A stretch of 40,855 bases of DNA from positions 65,949 to 106,803 of the forward strand of contig PBGO01000024.1 in the NCBI GenBank assembly GCA_002719095.1, given 5' to 3'. The notes beneath the pieces are model-generated. The model was given only the letters and a program-made list of their open reading frames with translations, ran no database searches and was not told the DNA's origin. The DNA is from Fidelibacterota bacterium. Lineage in GTDB: Bacteria > Fidelibacterota > Marinisomatia > SCGC-AAA003-L08 > D37C17. Position numbers and translations under genes: made by a program. This document shows, piece by piece, positions 17,594-27,324 of this stretch (positions are counted from its first letter, which is position 1; every line of letters begins with the position of its first letter).

Positions 17594-18808
17594 ATGTCAG
17601 ATACATTACTAATATTAGTTTCGCTAATTGGAATTCTTCTCTCAATGTTATTTTCTGCAGCTGAAATTTCATTGATTCGGTCAAATCCACTTCAAATAAA
17701 TGTTTGGAAAAAGCAAAAAAAACTGGTCGCAAACTACACTTCAAATTTAATCGAACATCAAGGAAAAACTCTTGTTCTTATTCTTATAGGAATAAACTTT
17801 TCAAATGTTTTAGCTTCATCATTTCTGACCATTTTATTTATGAATAATAAAATTATATCTGATTCTATGATAATTCCTGTAATTTCGATTTTAATATTGA
17901 TTTTTGCTGAAGTTCTTCCAAAAACTATTTCAAAAGAATATTCTAATACAACTCTTTTAATACTTACACCTTTATTAGTAGCTTTCAAAGTAATTTTTTA
18001 TCCTCTGATTTATATCATTACTAAATTTGAGTTTAATGTTAAAGCAAATGAAGATTCTCAAATGTATGAAGATGACGAAAGAGATGATTTGGAGCATGTT
18101 TATAAACAAGCAGGCAAGATGGATATAGTTGAAAAAGATCAAAAAGAGATGATTGAAAATATTTTTGACTTTGGCGAAGATACCATTGAAAAAATAATGA
18201 CAACTCAATCAGATATTGCTGCTGTATCTGTTCATGATGACTTGGAAAAAATATTAAATATATTTATTGATAGTGGCCATTCAAAGTTATGTGTCTATGA
18301 AAAACAAGCTAATAACATAATTGGTATGATATCCCTTTATGATTTATTTAGTTATCCATCAGATATTAATTCAATTATTAAAAGCGTTCTTTATGTGCCT
18401 GAAAAGACAAAAGTTTTAGATGTCATACTTAAACTACAATCCTCTAAATACAGTATGTGTGTTGTTGTCAATAAAGAAAATCAATCGATAGGTATTGCAA
18501 CAACTGAAGATATATCAGAAGAAGTTTTCGGAGATTTTGAAGATGAATTTGATGTAAAAGATGAAGTTATCCATACAAAAAAAGACGGATCTTATATTAT
18601 CAACACTTCTATAAGCATTACAAAATTTAATGAAAAATTCAATAATATAATTCAGTCTGAATACGAGTCGCTCGCAGGCTATATAATTAATGAGATTGGA
18701 AGAATACCCAAAAACAAAGAAGTATTTTTCCTAAAAATCGGTCAAGTAAAAATAATCAAAGCATCGTTAAGAAAAATTGAAATTATTCAACTTTTCTTGA
18801 ATAGATAA
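17594..18808 (+). CDS. CNNM/CBS-domain membrane protein (HlyC/CorC family)
   Basis: Predicted inner-membrane protein of the CNNM family, whose members are implicated in magnesium or cation transport. Residues 1 to about 150 form the DUF21 transmembrane domain, with FSAAEISLIRSN after the first helix and the conserved AEVLPKTISKEY. A tandem CBS pair follows (MTTQSDIAAVSVHDDL, then GHSKLCVYE and IIGMISLYDLF), and a C-terminal CorC/HlyC-type domain covers about 320-404 (DGSYIINTSISITKFNEKF, YESLAGYIINEIGRIP). It ends 10 bases before the convergent aldolase. The divergent spacing to murQ is too small for ordinary back-to-back promoters. Confidence 0.9.
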   Translation: MSDTLLILVSLIGILLSMLFSAAEISLIRSNPLQINVWKKQKKLVANYTSNLIEHQGKTLVLILIGINFSNVLASSFLTILFMNNKIISDSMIIPVISILILIFAEVLPKTISKEYSNTTLLILTPLLVAFKVIFYPLIYIITKFEFNVKANEDSQMYEDDERDDLEHVYKQAGKMDIVEKDQKEMIENIFDFGEDTIEKIMTTQSDIAAVSVHDDLEKILNIFIDSGHSKLCVYEKQANNIIGMISLYDLFSYPSDINSIIKSVLYVPEKTKVLDVILKLQSSKYSMCVVVNKENQSIGIATTEDISEEVFGDFEDEFDVKDEVIHTKKDGSYIINTSISITKFNEKFNNIIQSEYESLAGYIINEIGRIPKNKEVFFLKIGQVKIIKASLRKIEIIQLFLNR

Positions 18809-18818
18809 ATTTAAAGTT

Positions 18819-19817
18819 CTAATTACTAAAAACGCCTGAGCAAGCAAGACTATTGTTTTTAGCTCTTTGTAAAAATCTTTTTTGAGCTTCTTGCCTATTT
18901 TTACCACCCCATGAATTTAATGCATCATGTTGCAATGCTCTTCCGTATGAAAAAGTTAGATTCCAAGGAAGGTTATCATCCTGCGCATTCATCGCATTTA
19001 AATGTTTAGTTGCATCATCACTACTTTGTCCGCCTGATAAAAAAGCAATCCCAGTTACTTCACTTGGAACGTTAGCTTTCAGACATTTTAAAGTCATATC
19101 AGCAACTTTTTCAACTGAAGCTTTTTCTGCACAATCTAAAGCTGAGATAACCATATTTGGTTTTAAAACCATCCCTTCAAGTGATACATTTTGCTTAATT
19201 AACTGTTCGAAAGTTATTTTTAATGCTTTATCAGTAACATCATAACATTTATCAATAGTATGTGTACCGTTCATCAAAACTTCAGGCTCAACAATGGGTA
19301 CTAGACCTGATTCTTGACAAAGAGCCGCATATCGCGCAAGTGCGTGTGCATTAGCTTCGTAACATCCCAAGGATGGTGTGTTATCTCCAATTCGTATTAC
19401 TGCTCTCCATTTTGCAAATCTAGCTCCTAATTCGTAATACTCATTTAATCTCTCTCTAAGTCCATCAAGGCCTTCCGTAACTTTTTCATTTTCAAATCCA
19501 GCTAAATTTTTCGCACCTTTGTCAACTTTTATACCCGGTACTACACCCTTTTTTGTAAGGTATTCAACAAACGGAATTTTATTTTCGCAAGTAGTAGATT
19601 GACGTATTGTTTCATCAAACATAATAACTCCACCAATATATTTTTCCATTCCATTTGCAGTTATTAATAAATCTCTATATTCATTTCGATTTTCAGGAGT
19701 AGAGTCCACTCCAATAGAATTAAATCTATTAGTACAAGTTGGGGTACTTTCATCGGCTGCTAATATACCCTTTCCTGAGCCAGTCATTCTGAAAGCTATA
19801 TCTTTTAAATTTGTCAT
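18819..19817 (-). CDS. Fructose-bisphosphate aldolase, class I
   Basis: This Schiff-base aldolase cleaves or forms fructose-1,6-bisphosphate. The 332-residue protein resembles the eukaryote-like class I enzyme: GKGILAADESTPT near the N-terminus, VPGIKVDKGAKNLAG, RFAKWRAVI, the IVEPEVL strand and the Schiff-base lysine Lys219 in MVLKPNMV. The C-terminus TFSYGRALQHDAL is also conserved. ATG overlaps the phosphofructokinase stop as ATGA, so the two consecutive glycolytic enzymes are co-translated. Confidence 0.95.
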   Translation of the reverse strand: MTNLKDIAFRMTGSGKGILAADESTPTCTNRFNSIGVDSTPENRNEYRDLLITANGMEKYIGGVIMFDETIRQSTTCENKIPFVEYLTKKGVVPGIKVDKGAKNLAGFENEKVTEGLDGLRERLNEYYELGARFAKWRAVIRIGDNTPSLGCYEANAHALARYAALCQESGLVPIVEPEVLMNGTHTIDKCYDVTDKALKITFEQLIKQNVSLEGMVLKPNMVISALDCAEKASVEKVADMTLKCLKANVPSEVTGIAFLSGGQSSDDATKHLNAMNAQDDNLPWNLTFSYGRALQHDALNSWGGKNRQEAQKRFLQRAKNNSLACSGVFSN

Positions 19818-21016
19818 TTATCATCCTTTGTTTGCCCTATTTCATTTAACATTTTTGTATACCATAACTGTTCAAAGTCAAAAGGTTTACCACCTTTTAT
19901 CTTTGTAAAATCTATGCACTTAATATCTTGGTTGTGATTATCGCTGGGCGCTGCAACACCACTCCAATTTCTCAATGCATAACTTACAGCTTTATCACAA
20001 ACTTTATCAATCAATGATATATCATTTTTATTTGGTGCAGCGGAACGAGCAAAGTATCCACTTTTCTGAACTAATACTTTCTCTGCTTTAGTCCAATCAG
20101 CGATTTTATTGGCATACCATTGACCAGGATTAATTTCGTCAAGCCTTACATGACCAAATGCATCTTTTCTAATTTTTGTTCCACTCGATTCTAAATCGCT
20201 TATAATGTTATCCAATCCAGCTCCTTCACTTAAAAAAACATTGACACAATCATTAGAATCCATCAAGGTACGTAAGCGTTTTGATTCTGATGAAATATTA
20301 ATTTTTTGTTCAGGAATGTAAATAGCATGAATATCCCAACATATCTTTTTTAAACCATTTCTGTTATAAAAAATTTTTGATTGTAATCTTTGCCTGTACT
20401 TTTGTGCGGTTGCCGCGGTCAGCCAACCACAATTTCTACCCATCACCTCATGAATAATAAGCTGCTTTCTGCTTGTAGTATTTTCATTGACGATATTTTC
20501 AAAAAAAATAGCCCCTTGCTCTGCAGCTGTATCAGCCCCAAGAGTTTGAGAAATAGGATAAACATCATTATCTATTGTTTTGGGTAATCCTACAACAGTC
20601 AAATCATACTTTTTTTCTTTTAAGTATAATGCTAAGTCACAAGCAGTTGTATTTGTATCATCTCCTCCAATAGTATGTAGGATGTTAACTTTATCCTTAA
20701 CAAGTTGGTTGGCAGCTACTTCTAATGGAATCTCAGACTCTCTAACATATCCATTTTTAAGACAATCTAAAGTATTTGTTAATTTGACTCTACTATTTCC
20801 TAGAATTGTGCCGCCAATCTTTTTTAAATTTTCAATCTCTTCATTTGATTTGAAATTTAAAGAGATACTATTTCCTTTGAGTAATCCTAAATACCCATTA
20901 AGATAACCTATGAATTCGTAATTATATGTAGTTTTGTTGTAGCTTTGAATTAACGAAGCAATCGATGCAGATAAGCATGGTGCAATTCCTCCAGATGTTA
21001 AAAAGGCTATTTTCAT
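19814..21016 (-). CDS. pfp: Pyrophosphate-dependent phosphofructokinase
   Basis: This enzyme phosphorylates fructose-6-P, very probably using PPi rather than ATP, which makes the step reversible. The two specificity positions read as PPi-type: GGDDTN at 117-122, with Asp120 where ATP enzymes have Gly, and PKTIDND with Lys146 where ATP enzymes have Gly. MGRNCGWLTA is the substrate-binding MGR motif. Length (400) fits the PPi-PFK clade. The nucleotide loop near the N-terminus reads TSGGIAPCLSA, unusual compared with GGDCPGLN. Encoded directly upstream of aldolase with a 4-base overlap, and 33 bases from the divergent metallopeptidase gene. Confidence 0.9.
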   Translation of the reverse strand: MKIAFLTSGGIAPCLSASIASLIQSYNKTTYNYEFIGYLNGYLGLLKGNSISLNFKSNEEIENLKKIGGTILGNSRVKLTNTLDCLKNGYVRESEIPLEVAANQLVKDKVNILHTIGGDDTNTTACDLALYLKEKKYDLTVVGLPKTIDNDVYPISQTLGADTAAEQGAIFFENIVNENTTSRKQLIIHEVMGRNCGWLTAATAQKYRQRLQSKIFYNRNGLKKICWDIHAIYIPEQKINISSESKRLRTLMDSNDCVNVFLSEGAGLDNIISDLESSGTKIRKDAFGHVRLDEINPGQWYANKIADWTKAEKVLVQKSGYFARSAAPNKNDISLIDKVCDKAVSYALRNWSGVAAPSDNHNQDIKCIDFTKIKGGKPFDFEQLWYTKMLNEIGQTKDDK

Positions 21017-21049
21017 GATTTATTATCCAAATATATGTAATTTAACTAT

Positions 21050-21841
21050 ATGAAAATAAATATTAATCAATATATTTTAATAATTTTACTTTTGATTTCA
21101 GGTATATCGACACAAAATTTTGAATCTAACATCTCTTGCTCAATTTGTAATAATATAATCAAAGATAAAGAGTATTATGTCGATGCTTGGGGAAATCCTT
21201 TTCACATGTACCATAAAAGAACTGGAATATTTTGTGAATGTTGCTCAAGAATAATTTCTGAAAAAATCACAAATGGTGGATACAAACTCGATGATGGAAG
21301 ATACATCTGCACTCTTTGCGATGTATCAGTAGTAAAAAGTGAAAAAGAAATTGAAAATTCTCTCAATAGGGTTTTAGATATACTTAAAGACAATAACATT
21401 TCTAACCTCAATAGAGAAGAATTGAAGATAAATCTCATCAACAGAAATTCAATGAGCGAACAATACAAATTTCATGAAGTTGAACATTTAAAAGGTTTAA
21501 CAAAAGTAATCCCAAGTGAAAAAGAAATTTTTAACATATTCATACTTAATAATCTTCCTAAAATTCAATTTGAAGCAATTTTAGCTCACGAGCTTTTACA
21601 TGTTTGGCTATTCAAAAAAAATATAAATTTAAGTAAGCCAATAATGGAAGGATTTTGTAATTTAGGTAGCTATTTAATCTACAAATTAGATGATACAAAG
21701 TTTTCTAGAATACATTTGTTGAGTTTAGAAAACGAATCAACGAATTCTAACGTAACAGAGTATAAAATTTTAAAGAGTATTATGGATACAAAAGGTTTTA
21801 ACTATGTTACAAAAAATATAGGAACGATTGATATTGAATGA
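21050..21841 (+). CDS. Secreted LIM-like zinc-finger, DA1-like metallopeptidase
   Basis: The 263-residue protein starts with a hydrophobic signal peptide (about 1-22). A LIM-like zinc region follows: Cys30-x2-Cys33, His52/His55, Cys62-x-Cys64-Cys65 and Cys87-x2-Cys90-Asp91. The C-terminal half holds AHELLHVWLF with an HExxH motif at 180-184 and a possible third ligand Glu200 in MEGFCNLGSYL. This order and the sequence around the motif resemble the plant DA1 peptidases (HEMMHAW and EEGICQ), a family known mainly from plants. The catalytic role is inferred; the substrate is unknown. The end overlaps the aceE start (ATGA), although a functional link to pyruvate dehydrogenase is not evident. Confidence 0.7.
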   Translation: MKININQYILIILLLISGISTQNFESNISCSICNNIIKDKEYYVDAWGNPFHMYHKRTGIFCECCSRIISEKITNGGYKLDDGRYICTLCDVSVVKSEKEIENSLNRVLDILKDNNISNLNREELKINLINRNSMSEQYKFHEVEHLKGLTKVIPSEKEIFNIFILNNLPKIQFEAILAHELLHVWLFKKNINLSKPIMEGFCNLGSYLIYKLDDTKFSRIHLLSLENESTNSNVTEYKILKSIMDTKGFNYVTKNIGTIDIE

Positions 21842-24498
21842 AGAAGTATGATCCACTAAAAGATACAGACAGCTTGGAAACAAAAGATTGGATTGAGTCT
21901 TTAGATTCTGTTATAAAAAATGAAGGTATCGAAAGAGCTCACTTCATTCTGGAAAAGTTAATCGAATATTCCAGAGTAAATGGAGTAAGATTACCATATT
22001 CCCCGAATACACCATACCTTAATACTATTCCATTAGAAGCTCAAGAACCATTCCCTGGTAATAGAGCCATTGAAAGAAGAATTAAGTCTATAATAAGATG
22101 GAATGCCATGGCGATGGTTGTACGTGCAAATAAATTTAATGATGGAATAGGAGGACACATATCAACTTTCGCTTCAGCTGCAACACTTTATGAAGTTGGC
22201 TTCAATCATTTTTTTAAAGGTCCAGATTATTTTGGAGGCGATTTGCTTTTCATTCAAGGGCATGTCACTCCAGGTATATATGCAAGATCATATTTGGAAG
22301 GAAGGTTAACCGAAGAACATCTTCATAATTTCAGGCAAGAAATAAAAACAGATGTAGGTCTTAGCTCTTATCCTCACCCTTGGTTGATGCCTGATTACTG
22401 GGAGTTTGCGACTGTATCCATGGGGCTTGGCCCTATAATGGCTATTTATCAAGCAAGATTCATGAAATATTTACAAAATAGAAATCTAATTGAAGATACC
22501 GATAAAAAGGTCTGGGCGTTCTTGGGTGATGGTGAAATGGACGAACCAGAATCGCTAGGTGCTCTGACTATGGCTTCGAGAGAGCGATTAGATAATCTAA
22601 TTTTTGTAGTCAATTGTAATTTACAAAGACTTGATGGGCCTGTAAGAGGTAATGGTAATATTATTCAAGAACTTGAAGGTGCTTTTAGAGGTGCGGGTTG
22701 GAATGTTATTAAAGTAATTTGGGGTTCAAATTGGGATCCAATTTTTGAAAAAGATATAAACGGTCTTTTAACAAAAAGAATTGAAGAGTTGGTAGATGGG
22801 GATTTGCTAAAATACGTTGTTGAAGGCGGTGAATATATGAGAGAACATTTCTGGGGTAAATATCCTGAACTTAAAGAGATGGTATCTCATCTATCAAATG
22901 AAGATCTTGAAAATTTAAGACTTGGCGGTCATGATCCAGCGAAAGTATTTGCAGCTTACCATGAAGCGGTTAATCACAAAAATCAACCTACAGTAATTTT
23001 AGCCAGAACAATAAAAGGATATGGGCTTGGAGAAGCAGGAGAAGGTCGAAATGTTACTCATCAACAAAAAAAATTAAATGAACAAGAACTACTTCATTTC
23101 AGAACAAAATTTGATATTCCTTTATCTGATGAAGATTGTATTAAAGCTCCATTTTTCAAACCTCCAGAAAATAGTGAAGAAGTTGTATACATTAATGAAA
23201 AAAGAACTGAATTATACGGGCATACTCCACATAGAATAGATAAATCAGATTCAATTAAAATTCCTGATTTATTAATATTTGAGGAACTACTTAAAGGGTC
23301 TGACAATCGAAAAATTTCAACTACTATGGCTTTTGTAAGACTGCTAAGATTAATTTGTAAAAACAAAGATATTGGTCATAAGGTAGTACCCATTATTCCT
23401 GATGAAGCAAGGACTTTTGGTATTGATCCTCTTTTTCGAGAGATTGGGATTTACTCAAGTAAAGGTCAATTATACGAGCCAGTAGATTCGGAACAATTTT
23501 TATATTACAAAGAATCTATTAGCGGACAAATTCTGGAAGAAGGTATAACAGAAGCAGGTTCCATGTCTAGTTTCATTGCAGCTGGTACTTCGCACGTCAC
23601 AAATGGAATTAAAATGATTCCTTTTTTCATTTATTACTCAATGTTTGGCTTTCAAAGAATTGGAGATTTCATGTGGGCTGCAGGCGATATGAGAACTAAA
23701 GGATTCTTAATCGGAGGTACGGCAGGAAAAACAACACTTGCAGGCGAGGGATTACAGCATCAGGATGGCCATAGTCATTTAATTGCAGGAACAATACCTA
23801 ACTTAAAATCATATGATCCAGCTTTCTCATATGAACTAGCGGTGATAATTCATGATGGATTAAAACGTATGTATGAAGGAAATGAAGACATCTTTTATTA
23901 CATAACAGTTGAAAATGAAAATTATGAACATCCCTCAATTCCCAAAAATGTTGAAGATGGAATAATTAAAGGAATGTATCTCTTACAAAGCTCTAAAAAA
24001 AATAAATTAAATGTTCAATTACTAGCGAGTGGGCCAATTTTAAATGAAGCAATCGAAGCCTCAAAAATTCTTAAGGAAGATTGGAATATTAGTTCTGATG
24101 TGTGGTCAGTTACAAGTTATAGTGAACTTTATAGACAAGCTGAGAACATTGATAGAACTAATAAACTTAATCCAGGAAATTCGCCTAAAAAGACTTATAT
24201 AGAATATTGTCTGAACGAAAATGATCCAGTTATTGCTGTGTCAGATTATGTAAAGCTCGTTAGTGAACAAATATCTCCATATGTAAAATCTGATTTTACA
24301 TCTTTAGGAACTGATGGTTTTGGAAGAAGTGATACACGCGAAAAGTTGAGAGATTTTTTTGAAATAAATCGCTACTATATTGTAATCTCTTCACTTAATG
24401 CACTTTTAAAAATGAAAAAAATAGACAAAGATATAATTTTAAAAGCTTTCAAAAAATATAATCTTGATATTTCAAAAGATAACCCATTTAAAAAATAA
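21838..24498 (+). CDS. aceE: Pyruvate dehydrogenase E1 component (homodimeric)
   Basis: This thiamine diphosphate enzyme decarboxylates pyruvate and passes the acetyl group to the E2 lipoyl domain. The 886-residue single chain is the AceE type, not the split alpha/beta E1. The thiamine-binding motif starts at GDGEMDEPES (230-239) and closes with VVNCN about 25 residues later. GGHISTFASAATLYEVGFNH, EGLQHQDGHSH and LGTDGFGRSDTR are all characteristic. It begins in ATGA overlap with the metallopeptidase and is followed one base later by aceF. The whole complex is one operon. Confidence 0.97.
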   Translation: MKKYDPLKDTDSLETKDWIESLDSVIKNEGIERAHFILEKLIEYSRVNGVRLPYSPNTPYLNTIPLEAQEPFPGNRAIERRIKSIIRWNAMAMVVRANKFNDGIGGHISTFASAATLYEVGFNHFFKGPDYFGGDLLFIQGHVTPGIYARSYLEGRLTEEHLHNFRQEIKTDVGLSSYPHPWLMPDYWEFATVSMGLGPIMAIYQARFMKYLQNRNLIEDTDKKVWAFLGDGEMDEPESLGALTMASRERLDNLIFVVNCNLQRLDGPVRGNGNIIQELEGAFRGAGWNVIKVIWGSNWDPIFEKDINGLLTKRIEELVDGDLLKYVVEGGEYMREHFWGKYPELKEMVSHLSNEDLENLRLGGHDPAKVFAAYHEAVNHKNQPTVILARTIKGYGLGEAGEGRNVTHQQKKLNEQELLHFRTKFDIPLSDEDCIKAPFFKPPENSEEVVYINEKRTELYGHTPHRIDKSDSIKIPDLLIFEELLKGSDNRKISTTMAFVRLLRLICKNKDIGHKVVPIIPDEARTFGIDPLFREIGIYSSKGQLYEPVDSEQFLYYKESISGQILEEGITEAGSMSSFIAAGTSHVTNGIKMIPFFIYYSMFGFQRIGDFMWAAGDMRTKGFLIGGTAGKTTLAGEGLQHQDGHSHLIAGTIPNLKSYDPAFSYELAVIIHDGLKRMYEGNEDIFYYITVENENYEHPSIPKNVEDGIIKGMYLLQSSKKNKLNVQLLASGPILNEAIEASKILKEDWNISSDVWSVTSYSELYRQAENIDRTNKLNPGNSPKKTYIEYCLNENDPVIAVSDYVKLVSEQISPYVKSDFTSLGTDGFGRSDTREKLRDFFEINRYYIVISSLNALLKMKKIDKDIILKAFKKYNLDISKDNPFKK

Positions 24499-24499
24499 T

Positions 24500-25921
24500 A
24501 TGAAAATTAAATTACCAGAACTAGGAGAAGGAATTGAATCAGTAGAAGTAACAGATGTTTTTGTATCAGTGGATAATTTGGTTAAGAAAGACGATATAAT
24601 TATTGTTGTTGAATCTGATAAAGCATCAATGGAAATTCCAACAAAACTTGATGGTAAAATTCTTAGTATTAATGTAAAAAAAGGCGATGAAATAAAACCA
24701 GGTGATTTGATATTAGAGCTTAGCGATTCAACATCTAGTCAAACAGTAACTAAATCAGAACCCAGTTCTACAAACATTGATTTAAATGTATCAAATTCTA
24801 ATGATAATATTAATAATGATGATACAGAATACATCAGTTTAGAAGAATCCAAATCAATTTATGGTGATGGTAATTTTGAACCAACACATGACTCTTCAGC
24901 TGAACAACAACAAATCGACCCAGGACTTGTAGTAGCAACACCTTCTGTTAAAAAATTTGCAAGGGAACTGGGGTGTGATTTATCTAAAGTTCATGGAAGT
25001 GCAAAAAACGGAAGAATTACTAGAGAAGATATTTTAAATTTTGTTAAAGGCAATCAAAATAAACCATCCGAAAAAGCTGAAAAAACTTTTGATGATAATG
25101 AATCTCAACATGATAAAGACAATCTTGTTTCAGAATTAAATCAAACAAATATAAAACCTAAATCAAACACTCAAGTTGAATTGAAATCTTCAAGCAATAT
25201 TCAAATTGATGACAATAAGCTTTTAAAATATGGGTCCATTGAAAAAGTTTTATTTAACAAAATTAGAACTTTGACAGCAGAAAGAATGGTCGATTCTTGG
25301 AATACGATTCCTCATGTAACACATTTTGATGAAATAGAGATAGATCATATTTTAAATCTGAAAAAAGATATTGAACTTGCTACTGAATCCAAAAAAGTAT
25401 CAATACTCACTTTTATTTCGAGAGCTCTAATAGATTCAATATCAAAAATGGAAAAATTTAATAGCATCCCAGATATGGAAAATAATGTTTTGATAGTAAA
25501 AAAATATATTAATCTAGGTATTGCTGTTGACACCTCTAATGGTCTAGTCGTTCCAAATATAAAAAATGCTGAAAAGTTATCAATCAAAGAACTAAACGAT
25601 AGTATCATAGATATATCTCACAAAGCTCGAAATAGAAACTTAACTCCGTCTGATATAACGGAAGGCTCTTTTACAATTTCAAGCCTAGGTGGTATTGGAG
25701 GAAGGTACTTTACCCCAATTATTAATAAACCTGAAGTAGCAATTATGGGTTTGTCAAGAACATTTAAGAAGGTATACCTAGATAATAGTAGGATACCTTA
25801 CGAAGTTAATATCTTGCCTTTCTCTCTGTCTTATGATCATCGTGTAATTGATGGAGCTGAAGCTGCAAAATTTTGTAATTTATTCAAAAAGAATTTAAAA
25901 AATCTTTCTATCAATGGATGA
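24500..25921 (+). CDS. aceF: Dihydrolipoamide acetyltransferase, E2 of pyruvate dehydrogenase
   Basis: E2 core of the complex. One lipoyl domain occupies residues 1 to about 75, with lipoyl-lysine Lys41 in ESDKASMEIP. An Asn/Asp/Ser-rich linker is followed by the E1/E3-binding domain at about 150-190 (ATPSVKKFARELG and GRITREDIL). A second linker and the catalytic acetyltransferase domain end with YDHRVIDGAE, with His447 and Asp451. I use the ATG at 24500; the same frame extends upstream to 24464 but only into the end of aceE. E2 of AceE-type complexes often has two or three lipoyl domains, so one is the short form. It overlaps lpd by eight bases. Confidence 0.96.
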   Translation: MKIKLPELGEGIESVEVTDVFVSVDNLVKKDDIIIVVESDKASMEIPTKLDGKILSINVKKGDEIKPGDLILELSDSTSSQTVTKSEPSSTNIDLNVSNSNDNINNDDTEYISLEESKSIYGDGNFEPTHDSSAEQQQIDPGLVVATPSVKKFARELGCDLSKVHGSAKNGRITREDILNFVKGNQNKPSEKAEKTFDDNESQHDKDNLVSELNQTNIKPKSNTQVELKSSSNIQIDDNKLLKYGSIEKVLFNKIRTLTAERMVDSWNTIPHVTHFDEIEIDHILNLKKDIELATESKKVSILTFISRALIDSISKMEKFNSIPDMENNVLIVKKYINLGIAVDTSNGLVVPNIKNAEKLSIKELNDSIIDISHKARNRNLTPSDITEGSFTISSLGGIGGRYFTPIINKPEVAIMGLSRTFKKVYLDNSRIPYEVNILPFSLSYDHRVIDGAEAAKFCNLFKKNLKNLSING

Positions 25922-27317
25922 TATTCAAGAAATAGTAGTGATTGGTTCGGGACCAGGTGGCTATGCTGCTGCATTCAGAGCTGCTGACTTAGGAATGGGT
26001 GTTACTTTAATAGATAAAGATGTTGATCTTGGTGGTGTTTGTTTAAACAGAGGATGTATTCCATCAAAATCTTTGTTGCACATTTCAAAAATAATTAACG
26101 AATCAAAAGAATCATCTAAAATAGGATTAGATTTTAATAGTCCTAAAATTGATATTAAAAAGATTAATTCATGGAAAAATAATATTATTAAAAATTTATC
26201 CAATGGTATTCTAAGCTTGGCTAAGGCAAGAAAAGTCAATGTAATAAATGGAACTGCTAAATTTTTATCAGCAAATGAGCTTTCAATAGATAGTAAAATT
26301 AATTCAAAAAAAATTAAATTTAAAAACTGTATTATAGCCACAGGTTCCAGAAGCACAAATCTACCCAAAATAGAACCAAATGGTAAAAATATTTTATCAT
26401 CAAGAGATGCATTGAATTTTGAATCGATTCCGAAAAAGCTTTTAATTATTGGCGGTGGCTACATCGGTTTGGAGATGGCAACTTTCTACAATGCAGTTGG
26501 AAGTGAGATTGAAATAGCAGAATTTCAATCAAATATTCTATCAGAAATGGATAAAGATTTAGTTGATGTTTTAATAAAAAAACTTGGTAAAAAAGTTAAC
26601 TTCATGACTAATACCAAAGTTAACAGCGTAATAGATAATCAACATTCTTGCAATGTAGCTTTTGAATCAGAAGGAAGAACAATTCAAAAAAAATATGATA
26701 AAGTGCTATTATGTGTTGGCAGACAACCTAATACTGATAAAATTAATATTGAGAGTACAGGTATTGAAACCGATAAATATGGTTTTATAAATGTAAATAA
26801 TCAGTGCAGAACATTAGTACCCAACATTTTTGCAATTGGAGATGTAACAGGAAATCCAATGCTTGCTCACAGAGCTACTCACCAAGGTAAAATTGCTGCG
26901 GAAGTGATTTGTGGACAAAAAAGTATTTTTGAGCCAGAATCGATACCATACGTAATATTCACTGATCCAGAAATTGCATGGTCAGGCCCATCTGAAATTC
27001 AGTTAAAGAATCAAGGAATAGAATTTGAATCTAAAATTTTTCCTTGGCAGGCAAACGGTAGAGCCTTATCAATGGATTCACCGCAAGGTAAAACTAAAAT
27101 ATTATTTTGTAAAAAAAGTAAAAAGATTTTAAGTATCGGTATTGTGGGTCATAGTGCAGGAGATTTAATTGGTGAAGCAACTTTAGCGATTGAAATGAAT
27201 GCATTTGCCGATGATATTGCTCTAACAATCCATCCCCATCCCACATTAAGCGAAACTATTGCTAATGCATCTGAAATGATTGAGGGAACTATAACTGACC
27301 TTTATGTTCCCAAATAA
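25914..27317 (+). CDS. lpdA: Dihydrolipoamide dehydrogenase, E3
   Basis: This FAD flavoprotein reoxidises dihydrolipoyl groups with NAD+. The 467-residue protein has the FAD-binding VVIGSGPGGYAAAFRAADLG, the redox disulfide GGVCLNRGCIPSK (Cys43/Cys48), the NAD-binding IIGGGYIGLEMATFYNAVG, the AIGDVTGNPMLAHRA motif and the dimer-interface HPHPTLSE with the catalytic His. It overlaps aceF by eight bases. It ends seven bases from the convergent lipoprotein gene, with no clear terminator hairpin between them. Confidence 0.97.
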   Translation: MDDIQEIVVIGSGPGGYAAAFRAADLGMGVTLIDKDVDLGGVCLNRGCIPSKSLLHISKIINESKESSKIGLDFNSPKIDIKKINSWKNNIIKNLSNGILSLAKARKVNVINGTAKFLSANELSIDSKINSKKIKFKNCIIATGSRSTNLPKIEPNGKNILSSRDALNFESIPKKLLIIGGGYIGLEMATFYNAVGSEIEIAEFQSNILSEMDKDLVDVLIKKLGKKVNFMTNTKVNSVIDNQHSCNVAFESEGRTIQKKYDKVLLCVGRQPNTDKINIESTGIETDKYGFINVNNQCRTLVPNIFAIGDVTGNPMLAHRATHQGKIAAEVICGQKSIFEPESIPYVIFTDPEIAWSGPSEIQLKNQGIEFESKIFPWQANGRALSMDSPQGKTKILFCKKSKKILSIGIVGHSAGDLIGEATLAIEMNAFADDIALTIHPHPTLSETIANASEMIEGTITDLYVPK

Positions 27318-27324
27318 TTTGAGT

